Shown: positions 17,845-25,779 of the stretch, in pieces | How the letters are laid out: the number at the start of each line of letters is the position of its first letter | How positions within the stretch are numbered: position 1 is the first letter of the stretch | Assembly (NCBI GenBank): GCA_016716065.1 | Contig: JADJXA010000002.1 | Coordinates: 806,001 to 870,000 of the forward strand | Direction: 5' to 3' | Source: Candidatus Leptovillus gracilis | GTDB lineage: Bacteria; Chloroflexota; Anaerolineae; Promineifilales; Promineifilaceae | Length of the DNA: 64,000 nt | Translations under genes and position numbers: made by a program | Notes under the pieces: generated by a model | Told to the model about the DNA's origin: nothing | Databases searched by the model: none | Seen by the model: the letters and a program-made list of their open reading frames with translations, nothing else

Positions 17845-17934
17845 CTAAAGCGAAACAACCTCCTCAGCCTGGTGCGGCCGGAGTTTGTTAGCAAAAAAAT
17901 AAAAGTAAAAACCATTGACAAGCTGCAATTTCAT
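17845..17934 (-). CDS. Phe/Tyr-rich leader peptide of aroH-aroF
   Basis: A 29-residue frame from ATG 17932-17934 to TAG. It begins MKLQLVNG, then has the run FYFYFF (residues 9-14: two Tyr and four Phe in six codons), then ANKLRPHQ and an acidic end. This is the layout of amino acid leader peptides such as those of pheA. The candidate antiterminator arm GGCCGC starts about four codons after the last Phe codon, so a ribosome stalled at the run would leave it free. An in-frame ATG at 17943 would add three residues but overlaps the -10 element. Confidence 0.8.
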   Translation of the reverse strand: MKLQLVNGFYFYFFANKLRPHQAEEVVSL

Positions 17935-17941
17935 AGTCAGC

Positions 17942-17970
17942 ATCTTATCAGGTTGATCAAAGCGCGTCAA
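17942..17970 (-). promoter_or_regulatory. Sigma-70-type promoter for the aroH-aroF leader
   Basis: TTGACG (17965-17970) and TAAGAT (17942-17947) with a 17-base spacer on the minus strand. Predicted initiation is at or within a base or two of the leader peptide ATG at 17934, implying a leaderless leader mRNA. Confidence 0.65.
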
Positions 17971-18057
17971 CCGGCAGCCGGATGAAAAAATGCCCGATAG
18001 AAGGGGTGGATTTTTGGTTGATTTGTACAAAATCATTTTCCAGACACAGTTGATGTG

Positions 18058-19098
18058 TTATGCCAAACCTTCAGCGCTTCGGATAGGGATGGTTTCTTTG
18101 ACAGTTTGTTTGGTGATGGCCCGGCGTTTCCGGCTGCTGACAAACAGGCTTTGCACGCCGATGAAGATTAAGGTCAGCGCGCCTACGGCGATGCGTGTCC
18201 ACCAGGAGCTGAGTTCGCCGTTAAACTGAATCAGCATCTGGATTAGCCCGGTGACAAGGACACCAAACAGCGTGCCAAACACGTAGCCTTGTCCGCCGGT
18301 CAGCAGCGTACCGCCGATGACTACGGAAGCAATGGCGTCCAGTTCTACACTGGTGGCGTACAGCCCATGCCCGGAGAGCAGCGAAACGCTAAAGACAATG
18401 CCTGCCAGCGCCGAACAGAAACCATTCAGGGCGTACACAGAAATCTTAATGCGGCCGACCGGCAGACCCATCAACAAGGCGGATTGTTCACTGCCGCCCA
18501 CCGCATAGACAGAACGGCCGTAGCGCGTAAAGTGGGCCACATACATGCCCACAATCAAAACAATCAAGGCGGTAACTGCCCCCAGGCTGATGAACGCTCT
18601 TTCAAAAAATGGGAGCTGCAGCCGGTACAGCGCCATCGTCCGGTACAGGGGATCGCGGATGGGAATAGCGTTCAGGCTGATGAAGAAGCACATCCCTCTG
18701 GCAAAAAACATACCAGCCAGCGTCACAATAAAGGGCTGCACCTTAAAAACGTGGATGATCATGCCCATGGTCGCCCCGAACAGCGTGCCCATTAACAGCA
18801 TCAGGGGAATGACAATGAGTGGACTCAGCCCGGTGCGTTCCAACAGGGCGGCGGACGTCACCGAAGTCAGGGCGATCATCGCGCCCACGGAAAGGTCAAT
18901 GCCTTTGGACAGGATCACAAATGTCATGCCAATAGAGGTGATGAGCAAGAAGGCATTGTTCACAAACAGGTTCAAAAATGCCTGAGGTGTGCGCATCCCT
19001 TTGTATTGCAGGAACCCGTAAAAGTACAACACCAAAAAGACGCCAATTGTCGTCAGCACGGGAACAAATTTCCGGTTTATCTTCAACTTTGTTGTCAT
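18058..19098 (-). CDS. yjfF: Sugar ABC transporter permease, YjfF-like
   Basis: 346 residues, inner-membrane permease of the BPD_transp_2 type with about 9-10 membrane segments. Conserved stretches resemble E. coli YjfF closely, as recalled: NNAFLLITSIGMTFVILS, GIDLSVGAMIA, FIVTLAGMFFARG and LDAIASVVIGGTLL. With YtfT it would form the channel of a furanose-sugar importer. It overlaps the upstream permease gene by four bases (ATGA). It is the last gene of the transporter operon; about 120 bases separate it from the aro leader. Confidence 0.9.
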   Translation of the reverse strand: MTTKLKINRKFVPVLTTIGVFLVLYFYGFLQYKGMRTPQAFLNLFVNNAFLLITSIGMTFVILSKGIDLSVGAMIALTSVTSAALLERTGLSPLIVIPLMLLMGTLFGATMGMIIHVFKVQPFIVTLAGMFFARGMCFFISLNAIPIRDPLYRTMALYRLQLPFFERAFISLGAVTALIVLIVGMYVAHFTRYGRSVYAVGGSEQSALLMGLPVGRIKISVYALNGFCSALAGIVFSVSLLSGHGLYATSVELDAIASVVIGGTLLTGGQGYVFGTLFGVLVTGLIQMLIQFNGELSSWWTRIAVGALTLIFIGVQSLFVSSRKRRAITKQTVKETIPIRSAEGLA

Positions 19099-20162
19099 GT
19101 TCCGGCCCTTTCTCTTTCAAACAACCGGCCTAAAACCACCTTTGTCTGATCTGAATACAGCAAAATGACAATCAAGACCACCAGGGCTTTGATGGTGGAG
19201 GCGGCCATCGCCGGCACACCCAGGGCATACATAGTGGTGGTCGTGCTTTGAATAACCAGGGCGCCAATGAGACTGGCTAACAATGAAAAACGGCCGCCCG
19301 TCATCAATGTGCCGCCGATAACCACCGCCAGGATGGCATCCAATTCAAGGTTGAGACCAGCATTGTTGGCGTCGGCGCTTTTGACGTTTGAACTGTAGAT
19401 GATCCCGGCGATACCGGCGCAAAACCCGGAAATGGTGTACACAATCAGTTTGATGTTTTTGGCGCTAATGCCGCTGAGGAAGCTGGAACGGGCGTTGATG
19501 CCGACAGACTCGACAAACATGCCGAAAGCGGTGCGTCTTGCCAAAAGCCAGGTCAGGAAGTAGATGAAGGCGACGATAAAGAGGGGAAATGGCAGCCCGA
19601 GAAGATATCCGTTGCCGATGAAAAAATAAGGGCTGTAATAAACAGTAATGATCTGCCCATTGGAGATCAGTTGGGCGATGCCCCGGCCGGCGACCATCAG
19701 GACGAGGGTCGCCACCATCGGTTCGATTTTCCCTCTGGAGACCAGGAAGCCGTTCCACAGACCGCAAAGGGTTGCCGCCAGCAGCGCCGTCAGGATGCAC
19801 AGCCACAAGGGGGTGTAGGTGACATCTTTAATTAATTCTTCTGAACTGATCAACTGCTTTGCCAGCGCCGGATTAATCAGGACGGTGGCGGTGGCCGCCG
19901 AGATGGCGACGACAGCTCCGACAGAAAGGTCAACGCCGCCGGTGGCAATCACCATGGTCATGCCCAGGGCGAGCAGCATCAGGATGGAACCACGATTGAG
20001 GATGTCGATCAGAAATCCGGAGAGATGCCCGTCTTTTATTTCCACATTGTAAAAACCCGGTGTGAAAAATACATTGAAGAGCATGATCAGAGCCAGCGCT
20101 AACAACGGCCAAAATAGTTGGCTGTCTCGTAGGCGCTGCCAGGAGATATTAGTTGGTCTCAT
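19095..20162 (-). CDS. ytfT: Sugar ABC transporter permease, YtfT-like
   Basis: 355 residues with about 9-10 membrane segments; BPD_transp_2 family. GVDLSVGAVVAISA and LDAILAVVIGGTLMTGG are the usual family motifs. Start overlaps the ATPase stop by four bases (ATGA), and its own stop overlaps the next permease start in the same way. Gene order binding protein, ATPase, permease, permease matches ytfQRT-yjfF of E. coli, which imports galactofuranose; the E. coli binding protein YtfQ also binds arabinofuranose. The neighbouring arabinose genes favour a pentose here. Confidence 0.9.
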   Translation of the reverse strand: MRPTNISWQRLRDSQLFWPLLALALIMLFNVFFTPGFYNVEIKDGHLSGFLIDILNRGSILMLLALGMTMVIATGGVDLSVGAVVAISAATATVLINPALAKQLISSEELIKDVTYTPLWLCILTALLAATLCGLWNGFLVSRGKIEPMVATLVLMVAGRGIAQLISNGQIITVYYSPYFFIGNGYLLGLPFPLFIVAFIYFLTWLLARRTAFGMFVESVGINARSSFLSGISAKNIKLIVYTISGFCAGIAGIIYSSNVKSADANNAGLNLELDAILAVVIGGTLMTGGRFSLLASLIGALVIQSTTTTMYALGVPAMAASTIKALVVLIVILLYSDQTKVVLGRLFERERAGT

Positions 20163-21682
20163 AGGTCACTGCTCCCTGCCATAGCTTCCATGATGGTGTG
20201 TTCATCCACCTGGTCAGAAAACTCGCTGACTTTTTCTTGATCGCGTAAGACGATGATGCGGTGACTGGTGCGCAGCACTTCATCCAGTTCTGAGGAAATG
20301 AAAATACAGGCTTTGCCTTCTTCGGCCAGTTCCAGCACTAATTTTTGAATTTCGGCTTTGGCGCCAATGTCTATGCCGCGCGTCGGCTCATCCAGGATGA
20401 GTACCTGGGGGTTGGTCGCCAGCCAGCGCGCCAGGATGACTTTTTGCTGGTTGCCGCCGCTTAGGTTTTTGATGGTCTGTTCTGGGGAAGGTGTGCTGAT
20501 GTTAAGCATCTTAATGAACTTGTCGGCTATGTCATACTGCTGCTGTCTGCTTAACTGCCTGAGCCAGCCGCGGTTGGATTGCAGGGCCAGGACGATGTTT
20601 TCCCGGACGGTGAGTTCGTCTACGATGCCATCGGCTTTGCGGTCTTCCGGGCAGAAGGCCACCCCTCTGGCGATGGAGTCTGCTGGTGAAAATTTCTTGA
20701 CATCGCTGCCCGCGAAGGAGAGTGTGCCTTCGTCTGGTTTGTCTACGCCAAAGAGCAGGTTGGCGGTTTCGGTGCGCCCGGAGCCTAACAGACCGGCAAA
20801 ACCCAGGACTTCTCCGGCGTGCAGGTTTAAATTGAGGGGAGCGATGGATCCTTTGCGGCCGAACTGCCGCGCCTGGAGTATTACTTTTTCTTGGGCCTGT
20901 TTGCCGCTTTTCAATTTGATTTGGGCCATGTCGTTGAAATCACCAAGTGTTCTGCCGATCATGTGGGCAATCAGTTCTAAGCGGGGCAAAACGGCCGTTT
21001 CAAAAGTTCCCACCAACTTGCCATTGCGTAAAACCGTCACCCGGTCGGTCACTTCATAGATCTGATCAATAAAATGGGTGATGAAAACAATGCCCAGCCC
21101 TTCTTCTTTGAGCTTGCGCAAGACCGCAAACAAGTTTTCCGTTTCGTGGGCATCCAGGCTGGAGGTCGGCTCGTCCAGAATAAGAATTCTGGCGGAAGAA
21201 ATTTCCAGGGCGCGGGCAATGGCCGTCATTTGTTTAAGCGCTATCGAATATTCACCCAAATCCAGGCTGACATCAATATCTACGTTCAGGCGCAGCAAAA
21301 TTTGCCGCGCCTGCTCGCGCATGGAGCGCCAATCAATTCTGCCAAACTTTCGCGGTTCACGACCCAACAATATATTTTCAGCGACAGATAGATTGTCACA
21401 CAGGTTTATTTCCTGATAAACCGTGCTGATGCCTAACGTTTGGGCATGTTGTGGTGATTTGACATGAATGATCTCATCCCCCAGCGTGATTTGACCCCGG
21501 TCCGGTCTTTCCACGCCGGTAATAATTTTGATCAACGTGGATTTTCCGGCCCCGTTTTCGCCCACCACCGCATGAATTTCGCCCGGCTTCAAGTCAAAAT
21601 CTACATTTTCGAGCGCCTGCACCCCTGGAAAAGCCTTGGAGATACCCTGCATGATTAAAAGGTTGCTTGTATCTTCTGGCAT
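20159..21682 (-). CDS. ytfR: Sugar ABC transporter ATP-binding protein (two ABC domains), YtfR-like
   Basis: 507 residues with two ABC domains of the monosaccharide importer class. Domain 1 is complete (GENGAGKST, ILILDEPTSSLD). Domain 2 has the degenerate Walker A usual in this class (GLLGSGRTE), LSGGNQQKV and VLILDEPTRGID. The start at 21682 has AGAGGAA upstream; a more distal ATG at 21697 lacks a good site. It powers the YtfT/YjfF permeases. An intercistronic hairpin (21722-21760) separates it from the binding-protein gene. Confidence 0.93.
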   Translation of the reverse strand: MPEDTSNLLIMQGISKAFPGVQALENVDFDLKPGEIHAVVGENGAGKSTLIKIITGVERPDRGQITLGDEIIHVKSPQHAQTLGISTVYQEINLCDNLSVAENILLGREPRKFGRIDWRSMREQARQILLRLNVDIDVSLDLGEYSIALKQMTAIARALEISSARILILDEPTSSLDAHETENLFAVLRKLKEEGLGIVFITHFIDQIYEVTDRVTVLRNGKLVGTFETAVLPRLELIAHMIGRTLGDFNDMAQIKLKSGKQAQEKVILQARQFGRKGSIAPLNLNLHAGEVLGFAGLLGSGRTETANLLFGVDKPDEGTLSFAGSDVKKFSPADSIARGVAFCPEDRKADGIVDELTVRENIVLALQSNRGWLRQLSRQQQYDIADKFIKMLNISTPSPEQTIKNLSGGNQQKVILARWLATNPQVLILDEPTRGIDIGAKAEIQKLVLELAEEGKACIFISSELDEVLRTSHRIIVLRDQEKVSEFSDQVDEHTIMEAMAGSSDL

Positions 21683-21721
21683 GAGATTCCTCTTCAATGA
21701 ATTCCCGGAAATCCATAATGG

Positions 21722-21760
21722 AAGGTTGGGAGAGTAGCCAATCGCTACTCTCCCAACCTT
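21722..21760. other. Perfect 17-bp intercistronic hairpin
   Basis: AAGGTTGGGAGAGTAGC / GCTACTCTCCCAACCTT with a 5-base loop between the binding-protein and ATPase genes. There is no T run on the minus strand, so it is more likely to protect the 3' end of the binding-protein mRNA than to terminate fully. Confidence 0.8.
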
Positions 21761-21808
21761 TTACTTATATTCTAAACGGAGCCATGTTAATGGCAGCGGG
21801 CCGTCCAA

Positions 21809-22783
21809 CTAATATTGGCGCTCCGGCAGCAGTTCGGCTGCGTTGTCAGGATAATACACACTTTCTTCAGATGGAACCCATTCCGGCAGAGATTCGCCGT
21901 TTACCGCCCGTAACGCCAATTCGTAGAACTGCGGACCGAGCAGCGGGTTGCACTCAACGGTTACGTTCAGTTTGCCAGCAATCATGGCTTCAAAAGCGCC
22001 GCGCACAGCGTCAATGGAGACGATCTTGATGTCTACGCCCGGTTTCAGGCCAAATTCTTCGATGGCCTGAATGGCGCCAATCGCCATGTCATCGTTGTGG
22101 GCATAGAGGCCGGTAATTTCATTGCCGTATTTCTTCAAGAAGGCTTCCATGACCTCTTTACCTTTGGCGCGGGTAAAGTCACCAGACTGCGAATCAACGA
22201 TTTGGATATTGCTGTTGACTGTTTCCCGGAAACCGGAATAACGGTCATTGGCCGGGGCAGAACCAACCGTGCCCACAAGTTCAACGATTTTGCCGCCATC
22301 AGACAGCAGTTTATTCATCTCGTTGCCAGCTTTTCTGCCTTCTTCGACAAAGTCAGACCCCAGGTAAGTTGCATAAAGTTCCCGGGGCACATCGGCGCGG
22401 CGGTCAACCATGATCACAGGAATGCCGGCGTCTTTGGCTTCCTGGAGCACGGTTTCCCAGCCGGTTTCGACAACAGGTGAAAAGCCGATCACGTCCACGC
22501 CTTCAGCGATATAAGAACGAATGGCCGCGATCTGGTTTTCTTGTTTTTGCTGGGCATCAGAGAAACGGAGGTCAACATTGAGGTTTTTGGCTGTTTCTTG
22601 AATAGAGGCTGTGTTAGCAGTCCGCCACTCACTTTCAGCGCCAATTTGGGCGTAACCGACAACCAAATCTTCCATCTTCTTGGCGGCTGCGTCCGGGGCA
22701 GATGGTTCTGCTTCTCCACCCGAACAGCCTACTATCACTACAAACATAAGCAGGGCAATCATGATTAAACTAAATTTTTTCAT
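21809..22783 (-). CDS. ytfQ: Sugar-binding lipoprotein, YtfQ-like (transport copy)
   Basis: 324 residues from ATG 22783 (GGAG nine bases upstream), with a lipoprotein signal (FVVIVGCSG). A periplasmic-binding-protein fold of the ribose/galactose type follows: VVGYAQIGAESEWR, FSDAQQKQENQIAAIRSYI, VIMVDRRADVP, AHNDDMAIGAIQAIEEFG and ECNPLLGPQFYELAL, all shared with the YtfQ group. It is followed by the ATPase and two permeases, so it is the likely transport binding protein. A close paralogue is encoded at 23203-24219. Confidence 0.92.
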   Translation of the reverse strand: MKKFSLIMIALLMFVVIVGCSGGEAEPSAPDAAAKKMEDLVVGYAQIGAESEWRTANTASIQETAKNLNVDLRFSDAQQKQENQIAAIRSYIAEGVDVIGFSPVVETGWETVLQEAKDAGIPVIMVDRRADVPRELYATYLGSDFVEEGRKAGNEMNKLLSDGGKIVELVGTVGSAPANDRYSGFRETVNSNIQIVDSQSGDFTRAKGKEVMEAFLKKYGNEITGLYAHNDDMAIGAIQAIEEFGLKPGVDIKIVSIDAVRGAFEAMIAGKLNVTVECNPLLGPQFYELALRAVNGESLPEWVPSEESVYYPDNAAELLPERQY

Positions 22784-22958
22784 GGTTCTCATCTCCTTAT
22801 CCTTTACCATGGGTGTAATGACCATGGATGTAACTGAAACGGTTAATAGATAAATGGTACTGGGTAAGACTGGTTGAACTCAATCCATTTTTGTGGGGAG
22901 TTCTTGGAGTTTCACCAGGAGTTTTAGGGGAAAAATTTCGGTTTCATAGGGAATAAAA

Positions 22959-22978
22959 AACCCTCTGCTGAGAGGGTT
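22959..22978 (-). terminator. Rho-independent terminator after the sensor-linked binding protein
   Basis: AACCCTCT / AGAGGGTT with a 4-base loop followed on the minus strand by TTTTATT. It separates transcription of the regulator/kinase/binding-protein group from the ytfQRT-yjfF group. Confidence 0.8.
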
Positions 22979-23042
22979 AAAATTTTTATGATAGCAGTTA
23001 AGAAATTTATGATATAGGCGTCCAGAGAAATCTTCGCCCAAT

Positions 23043-23097
23043 TTGTAGAACGATTTGGAAAATCGTTCACTGGGCGATTTGGAAAATCGCCCTACAA
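23043..23097 (-). repeat. Twin-hairpin repeat, copy 2
   Basis: The reverse complement matches 6985-7034 in layout (GGGCGATTT..., CCCAGTRAACGATTT..., TTCTACA), but the central TTGGAAAA parts are flipped to TTTTCCAA. Confidence 0.75.
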
Positions 23098-23202
23098 CTG
23101 CAGGAAAAGACTTTCTGGATAGTTTAACTGCTTGGAATCAAAGGGTTTAAACCGCGAGGGCCTGGGCTGGCGCAGTGATAAAACCCGGCGGTTTTCTGGC
23201 GC

Positions 23203-24219
23203 CTAATATCTGCGTGAAGGCAAAATTTCAGCCGCATCTTCAGGGAAAAACACCCCTTCTTCAGAGGGGATCCATTTGGGCACAGGTTCTCCATTTGCCA
23301 CCTTCAGCGCCAGCTCGAAAAATTGGGGGCCTAACAGCGGGTTACATTCAATCGTGGCATTCAGTTTGCCGTCTATCATCATTTGAAACGCATCTCGAAT
23401 GGCGTCAATAGACACAATCTTGATATCCTGGCCGGGCTTCAAACCATAAGCCTCTATGGCCCGAATGGCGCCAATCGCCATGTCGTCATTGTGGGCGTAC
23501 ACCGCGTCTATCTCGCTGCCATATATTTTGAGCAAATCCCCCATGACCTCTTCGCCCTTTGCTCTGGTAAAGTCGCCCGATTCCGAAGCGATAATTTCCA
23601 TCCCTGGATGCTCCTGGATGATTTCGCGAAAGCCGACGAAACGGTCCAGGGCGGGCGCGGATCCAACTGTTCCTACCAGTTCGATAATATGCCCTTCCCC
23701 CCCCAATAAATCTACCATGACCCGGCCGGCATTTTTCCCTTCTTCAAGGAAATCAGATCCCAGATAAGCGGTGTAAAGGTCCTCGGAAACGGCCGCTCTT
23801 CTGTCTACTAAAATAATGGGAATGCCGGCGTCTTTTGCTTCCTGGAAAACAGAGTCCCAGCCGGTTTCCACCACCGGTGATACGCCAATCACATCTACCC
23901 GCTGGGCGATAAAGGTGCGAATGGCCCGAATTTGATTTTCTTGCCGCTGCTGACCATCGGAGAAAAGCAGCTCCACACCTAAATCCTCCGCTGACTCCAA
24001 GATTGAAGCCGTATTGCCAATGCGCCATTCACTTTCCGCGCCAATTTGCGAATACCCTACAACCAGCTCTGAGTAAGTTTTTTTACCATTGATCTGTTCG
24101 GGCAGCCGGGTAAGTTCCGTCGTGTCGGAACCCGATTCCGCCGTGCAGGCTGCCATGAAAAAACCGAGGCTGAACAGCGCCAGCAGTTTAGCCGATGACC
24201 TCAGAAATAAACTCATCAT
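23203..24219 (-). CDS. Sugar-binding lipoprotein coupled to a histidine kinase (YtfQ paralogue)
   Basis: 338 residues from ATG 24219, chosen because it has GGGAG five bases upstream and overlaps the kinase stop as ATGA. Lipoprotein signal with FFMAACTAE. The mature part is highly similar to the YtfQ-like protein at 21809-22783 (VVGYSQIGAESEWR, AHNDDMAIGAIRAIEAYGLKPG, ECNPLLGPQFFELAL). Translational coupling to the kinase and a terminator downstream suggest that this copy works in sensing rather than, or in addition to, transport, like XylFII with LytS/YesN in Clostridium. Confidence 0.88.
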   Translation of the reverse strand: MMSLFLRSSAKLLALFSLGFFMAACTAESGSDTTELTRLPEQINGKKTYSELVVGYSQIGAESEWRIGNTASILESAEDLGVELLFSDGQQRQENQIRAIRTFIAQRVDVIGVSPVVETGWDSVFQEAKDAGIPIILVDRRAAVSEDLYTAYLGSDFLEEGKNAGRVMVDLLGGEGHIIELVGTVGSAPALDRFVGFREIIQEHPGMEIIASESGDFTRAKGEEVMGDLLKIYGSEIDAVYAHNDDMAIGAIRAIEAYGLKPGQDIKIVSIDAIRDAFQMMIDGKLNATIECNPLLGPQFFELALKVANGEPVPKWIPSEEGVFFPEDAAEILPSRRY

Positions 24220-25757
24220 GCCGGCTCCCATTCACTCTTTTCGATTGGTTCATACCGATTGGGAATGGCAATCGTCACCTGGGTGCCATCCCGGTATTGG
24301 CTGCTGATAGACAGCCCATATTGCATCCCGTAATACAGTTTGATGCGTTTATTGACGTTACCCAGGCCAAATCCACTGTCTTTCATCAGAGGTTCCCCAG
24401 AATCTTCGGCGAGCATCGCCTGGATTTTGGCAAGTTTATAAGGAGTAAAACCTACGCCATTATCCTCCACATGGAGCAGCAGCATGTTTTTATTCGCCGA
24501 TTGATTCACACGAACACAAATTTTCCCACCATTTCTTTTGGTTTTTATGCCGTGATAGAGAGCGTTTTCAACCAACGGCTGCAGCGTCAGCTTGAGAATG
24601 GTGTGATCCAGTAACGTTTCGTCTACTTCGATCTGGTAATCCAGAATGTCTTCATAGCGCATTTTTTGGATTGCCAAATAGCTCCTGACATGTTCAATTT
24701 CTTGTTGCACAGTGATCCAGTCTTTGCCTTTGCTCAGGGCAATGCGAAAGAAGCTGGAAAGGGCGCAGGCCATTTCTATGACCTGGTCGCTCTTGTTTGC
24801 CTCAGCCATCCAGACAATGGTGTCCAGGGTGTTGTAAAGAAAATGGGGGTTGATTTGCGCTTGCAGCGCTTTGAGTTCTGCTTTCTGTAAATTATCATGC
24901 TCATTGATTTTGGCAGTCAATAGTTCGCGGATTTTTCCGATCATGATGTTGAAGCTGATGCCCAGTTCGGTGATCTCATCCACGTTGTTGCTGGTGACCA
25001 GCCCTTGCAAGTCTGCTCCGGTGATGGTGGTGGTGACATCGTGCAGCTTTTTGATGGGAATGTAGATGCTGGCGGAGATGATCCAGGCCGCCAAAATGGA
25101 AAAACCGATGACGCCGGGCAATAAAATCGTGTACAGGACAGAAAGCCGAGTAAACCGCGCCTGGCTCTCGTCATACTGCTTTTCTGCTTCGTTGACTTCA
25201 AACAACATGTAATCTTGAATGCTGTCTTCAATAACCGTTGAAACGCCGCGGATATTGTCGAGTACTTCTTCGTTTTTAGCGACACGGCTTCCCTGCTCAA
25301 TCTGCTCTCCCATGAGGTCTACATAGTAAGTCAACGTGCCCATCGTGCGCCGGATTACTTCCAGTTTGATTTGTGATTTGTCGGAATTGGCGTTTGCCAT
25401 GAGGAAATCAATTTGGGTATTGACTTGTTCGATGATCTGGTACTGCTGCCCTTCTGCAAATTCTGTTCGGCCGGAGACGATGCCCCACATTTCGGTATCA
25501 ATGGCTGGCTTAATGAAGCCATTGATGCTGTTTGCCGTGGTGATATTGTTGATAATGGCGTCGTATTGGCGGTTAAAGCGCAGCATTTCCATGATGAGCA
25601 GGATGTTGACAGCCGACAGCAGCAGGATGACGGTGAAGAAGGAGAGCAATATTTTGGCGCGAAGTGACAACTGTACGCTGGCAAACAAGGCGACAAATTT
25701 GCCCATGTAACCTGGGGTTAGAACCGGGGGGTCGTTTGAAATCAGTTCGGCATTCAT
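24216..25757 (-). CDS. YesM-type sensor histidine kinase
   Basis: 513 residues from ATG 25757. Two membrane helices (about 31-55 and 215-240) flank an extracytoplasmic domain of about 160 residues. A HAMP domain follows, then the His_kinase (YesM/LytS) domain with QINPHFLYNTLD (phosphoacceptor His about 305) and the ATPase with LVENALYHG, DNGVGF and GFGLGNVNKR. The frame is open to 25844, but that part overlaps the regulator. The gene lies 22 bases after the response regulator and is coupled to the binding protein. It likely senses the sugar-loaded binding protein and phosphorylates the regulator. Confidence 0.93.
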   Translation of the reverse strand: MNAELISNDPPVLTPGYMGKFVALFASVQLSLRAKILLSFFTVILLLSAVNILLIMEMLRFNRQYDAIINNITTANSINGFIKPAIDTEMWGIVSGRTEFAEGQQYQIIEQVNTQIDFLMANANSDKSQIKLEVIRRTMGTLTYYVDLMGEQIEQGSRVAKNEEVLDNIRGVSTVIEDSIQDYMLFEVNEAEKQYDESQARFTRLSVLYTILLPGVIGFSILAAWIISASIYIPIKKLHDVTTTITGADLQGLVTSNNVDEITELGISFNIMIGKIRELLTAKINEHDNLQKAELKALQAQINPHFLYNTLDTIVWMAEANKSDQVIEMACALSSFFRIALSKGKDWITVQQEIEHVRSYLAIQKMRYEDILDYQIEVDETLLDHTILKLTLQPLVENALYHGIKTKRNGGKICVRVNQSANKNMLLLHVEDNGVGFTPYKLAKIQAMLAEDSGEPLMKDSGFGLGNVNKRIKLYYGMQYGLSISSQYRDGTQVTIAIPNRYEPIEKSEWEPA

Positions 25758-25779
25758 AGGATTGCCTCTATCTGTATGC

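Larger units (their letters stand above)
22784..23202. other. Intergenic region between the two YtfQ-like genes
   Basis: About 420 bases without a gene. It holds a terminator for the upstream sensor/binding-protein transcript (22959-22978) and a twin-hairpin repeat (23043-23097). The promoter of ytfQ is expected between 22800 and 22950, but no strong -35/-10 pair is obvious to me. Confidence 0.6.

Noticed and set aside
17845..18036. Longer 63-residue version of the leader frame
   Set aside because: Its upstream part overlaps the predicted promoter and lacks a ribosome site; the 29-residue form fits a leader peptide.
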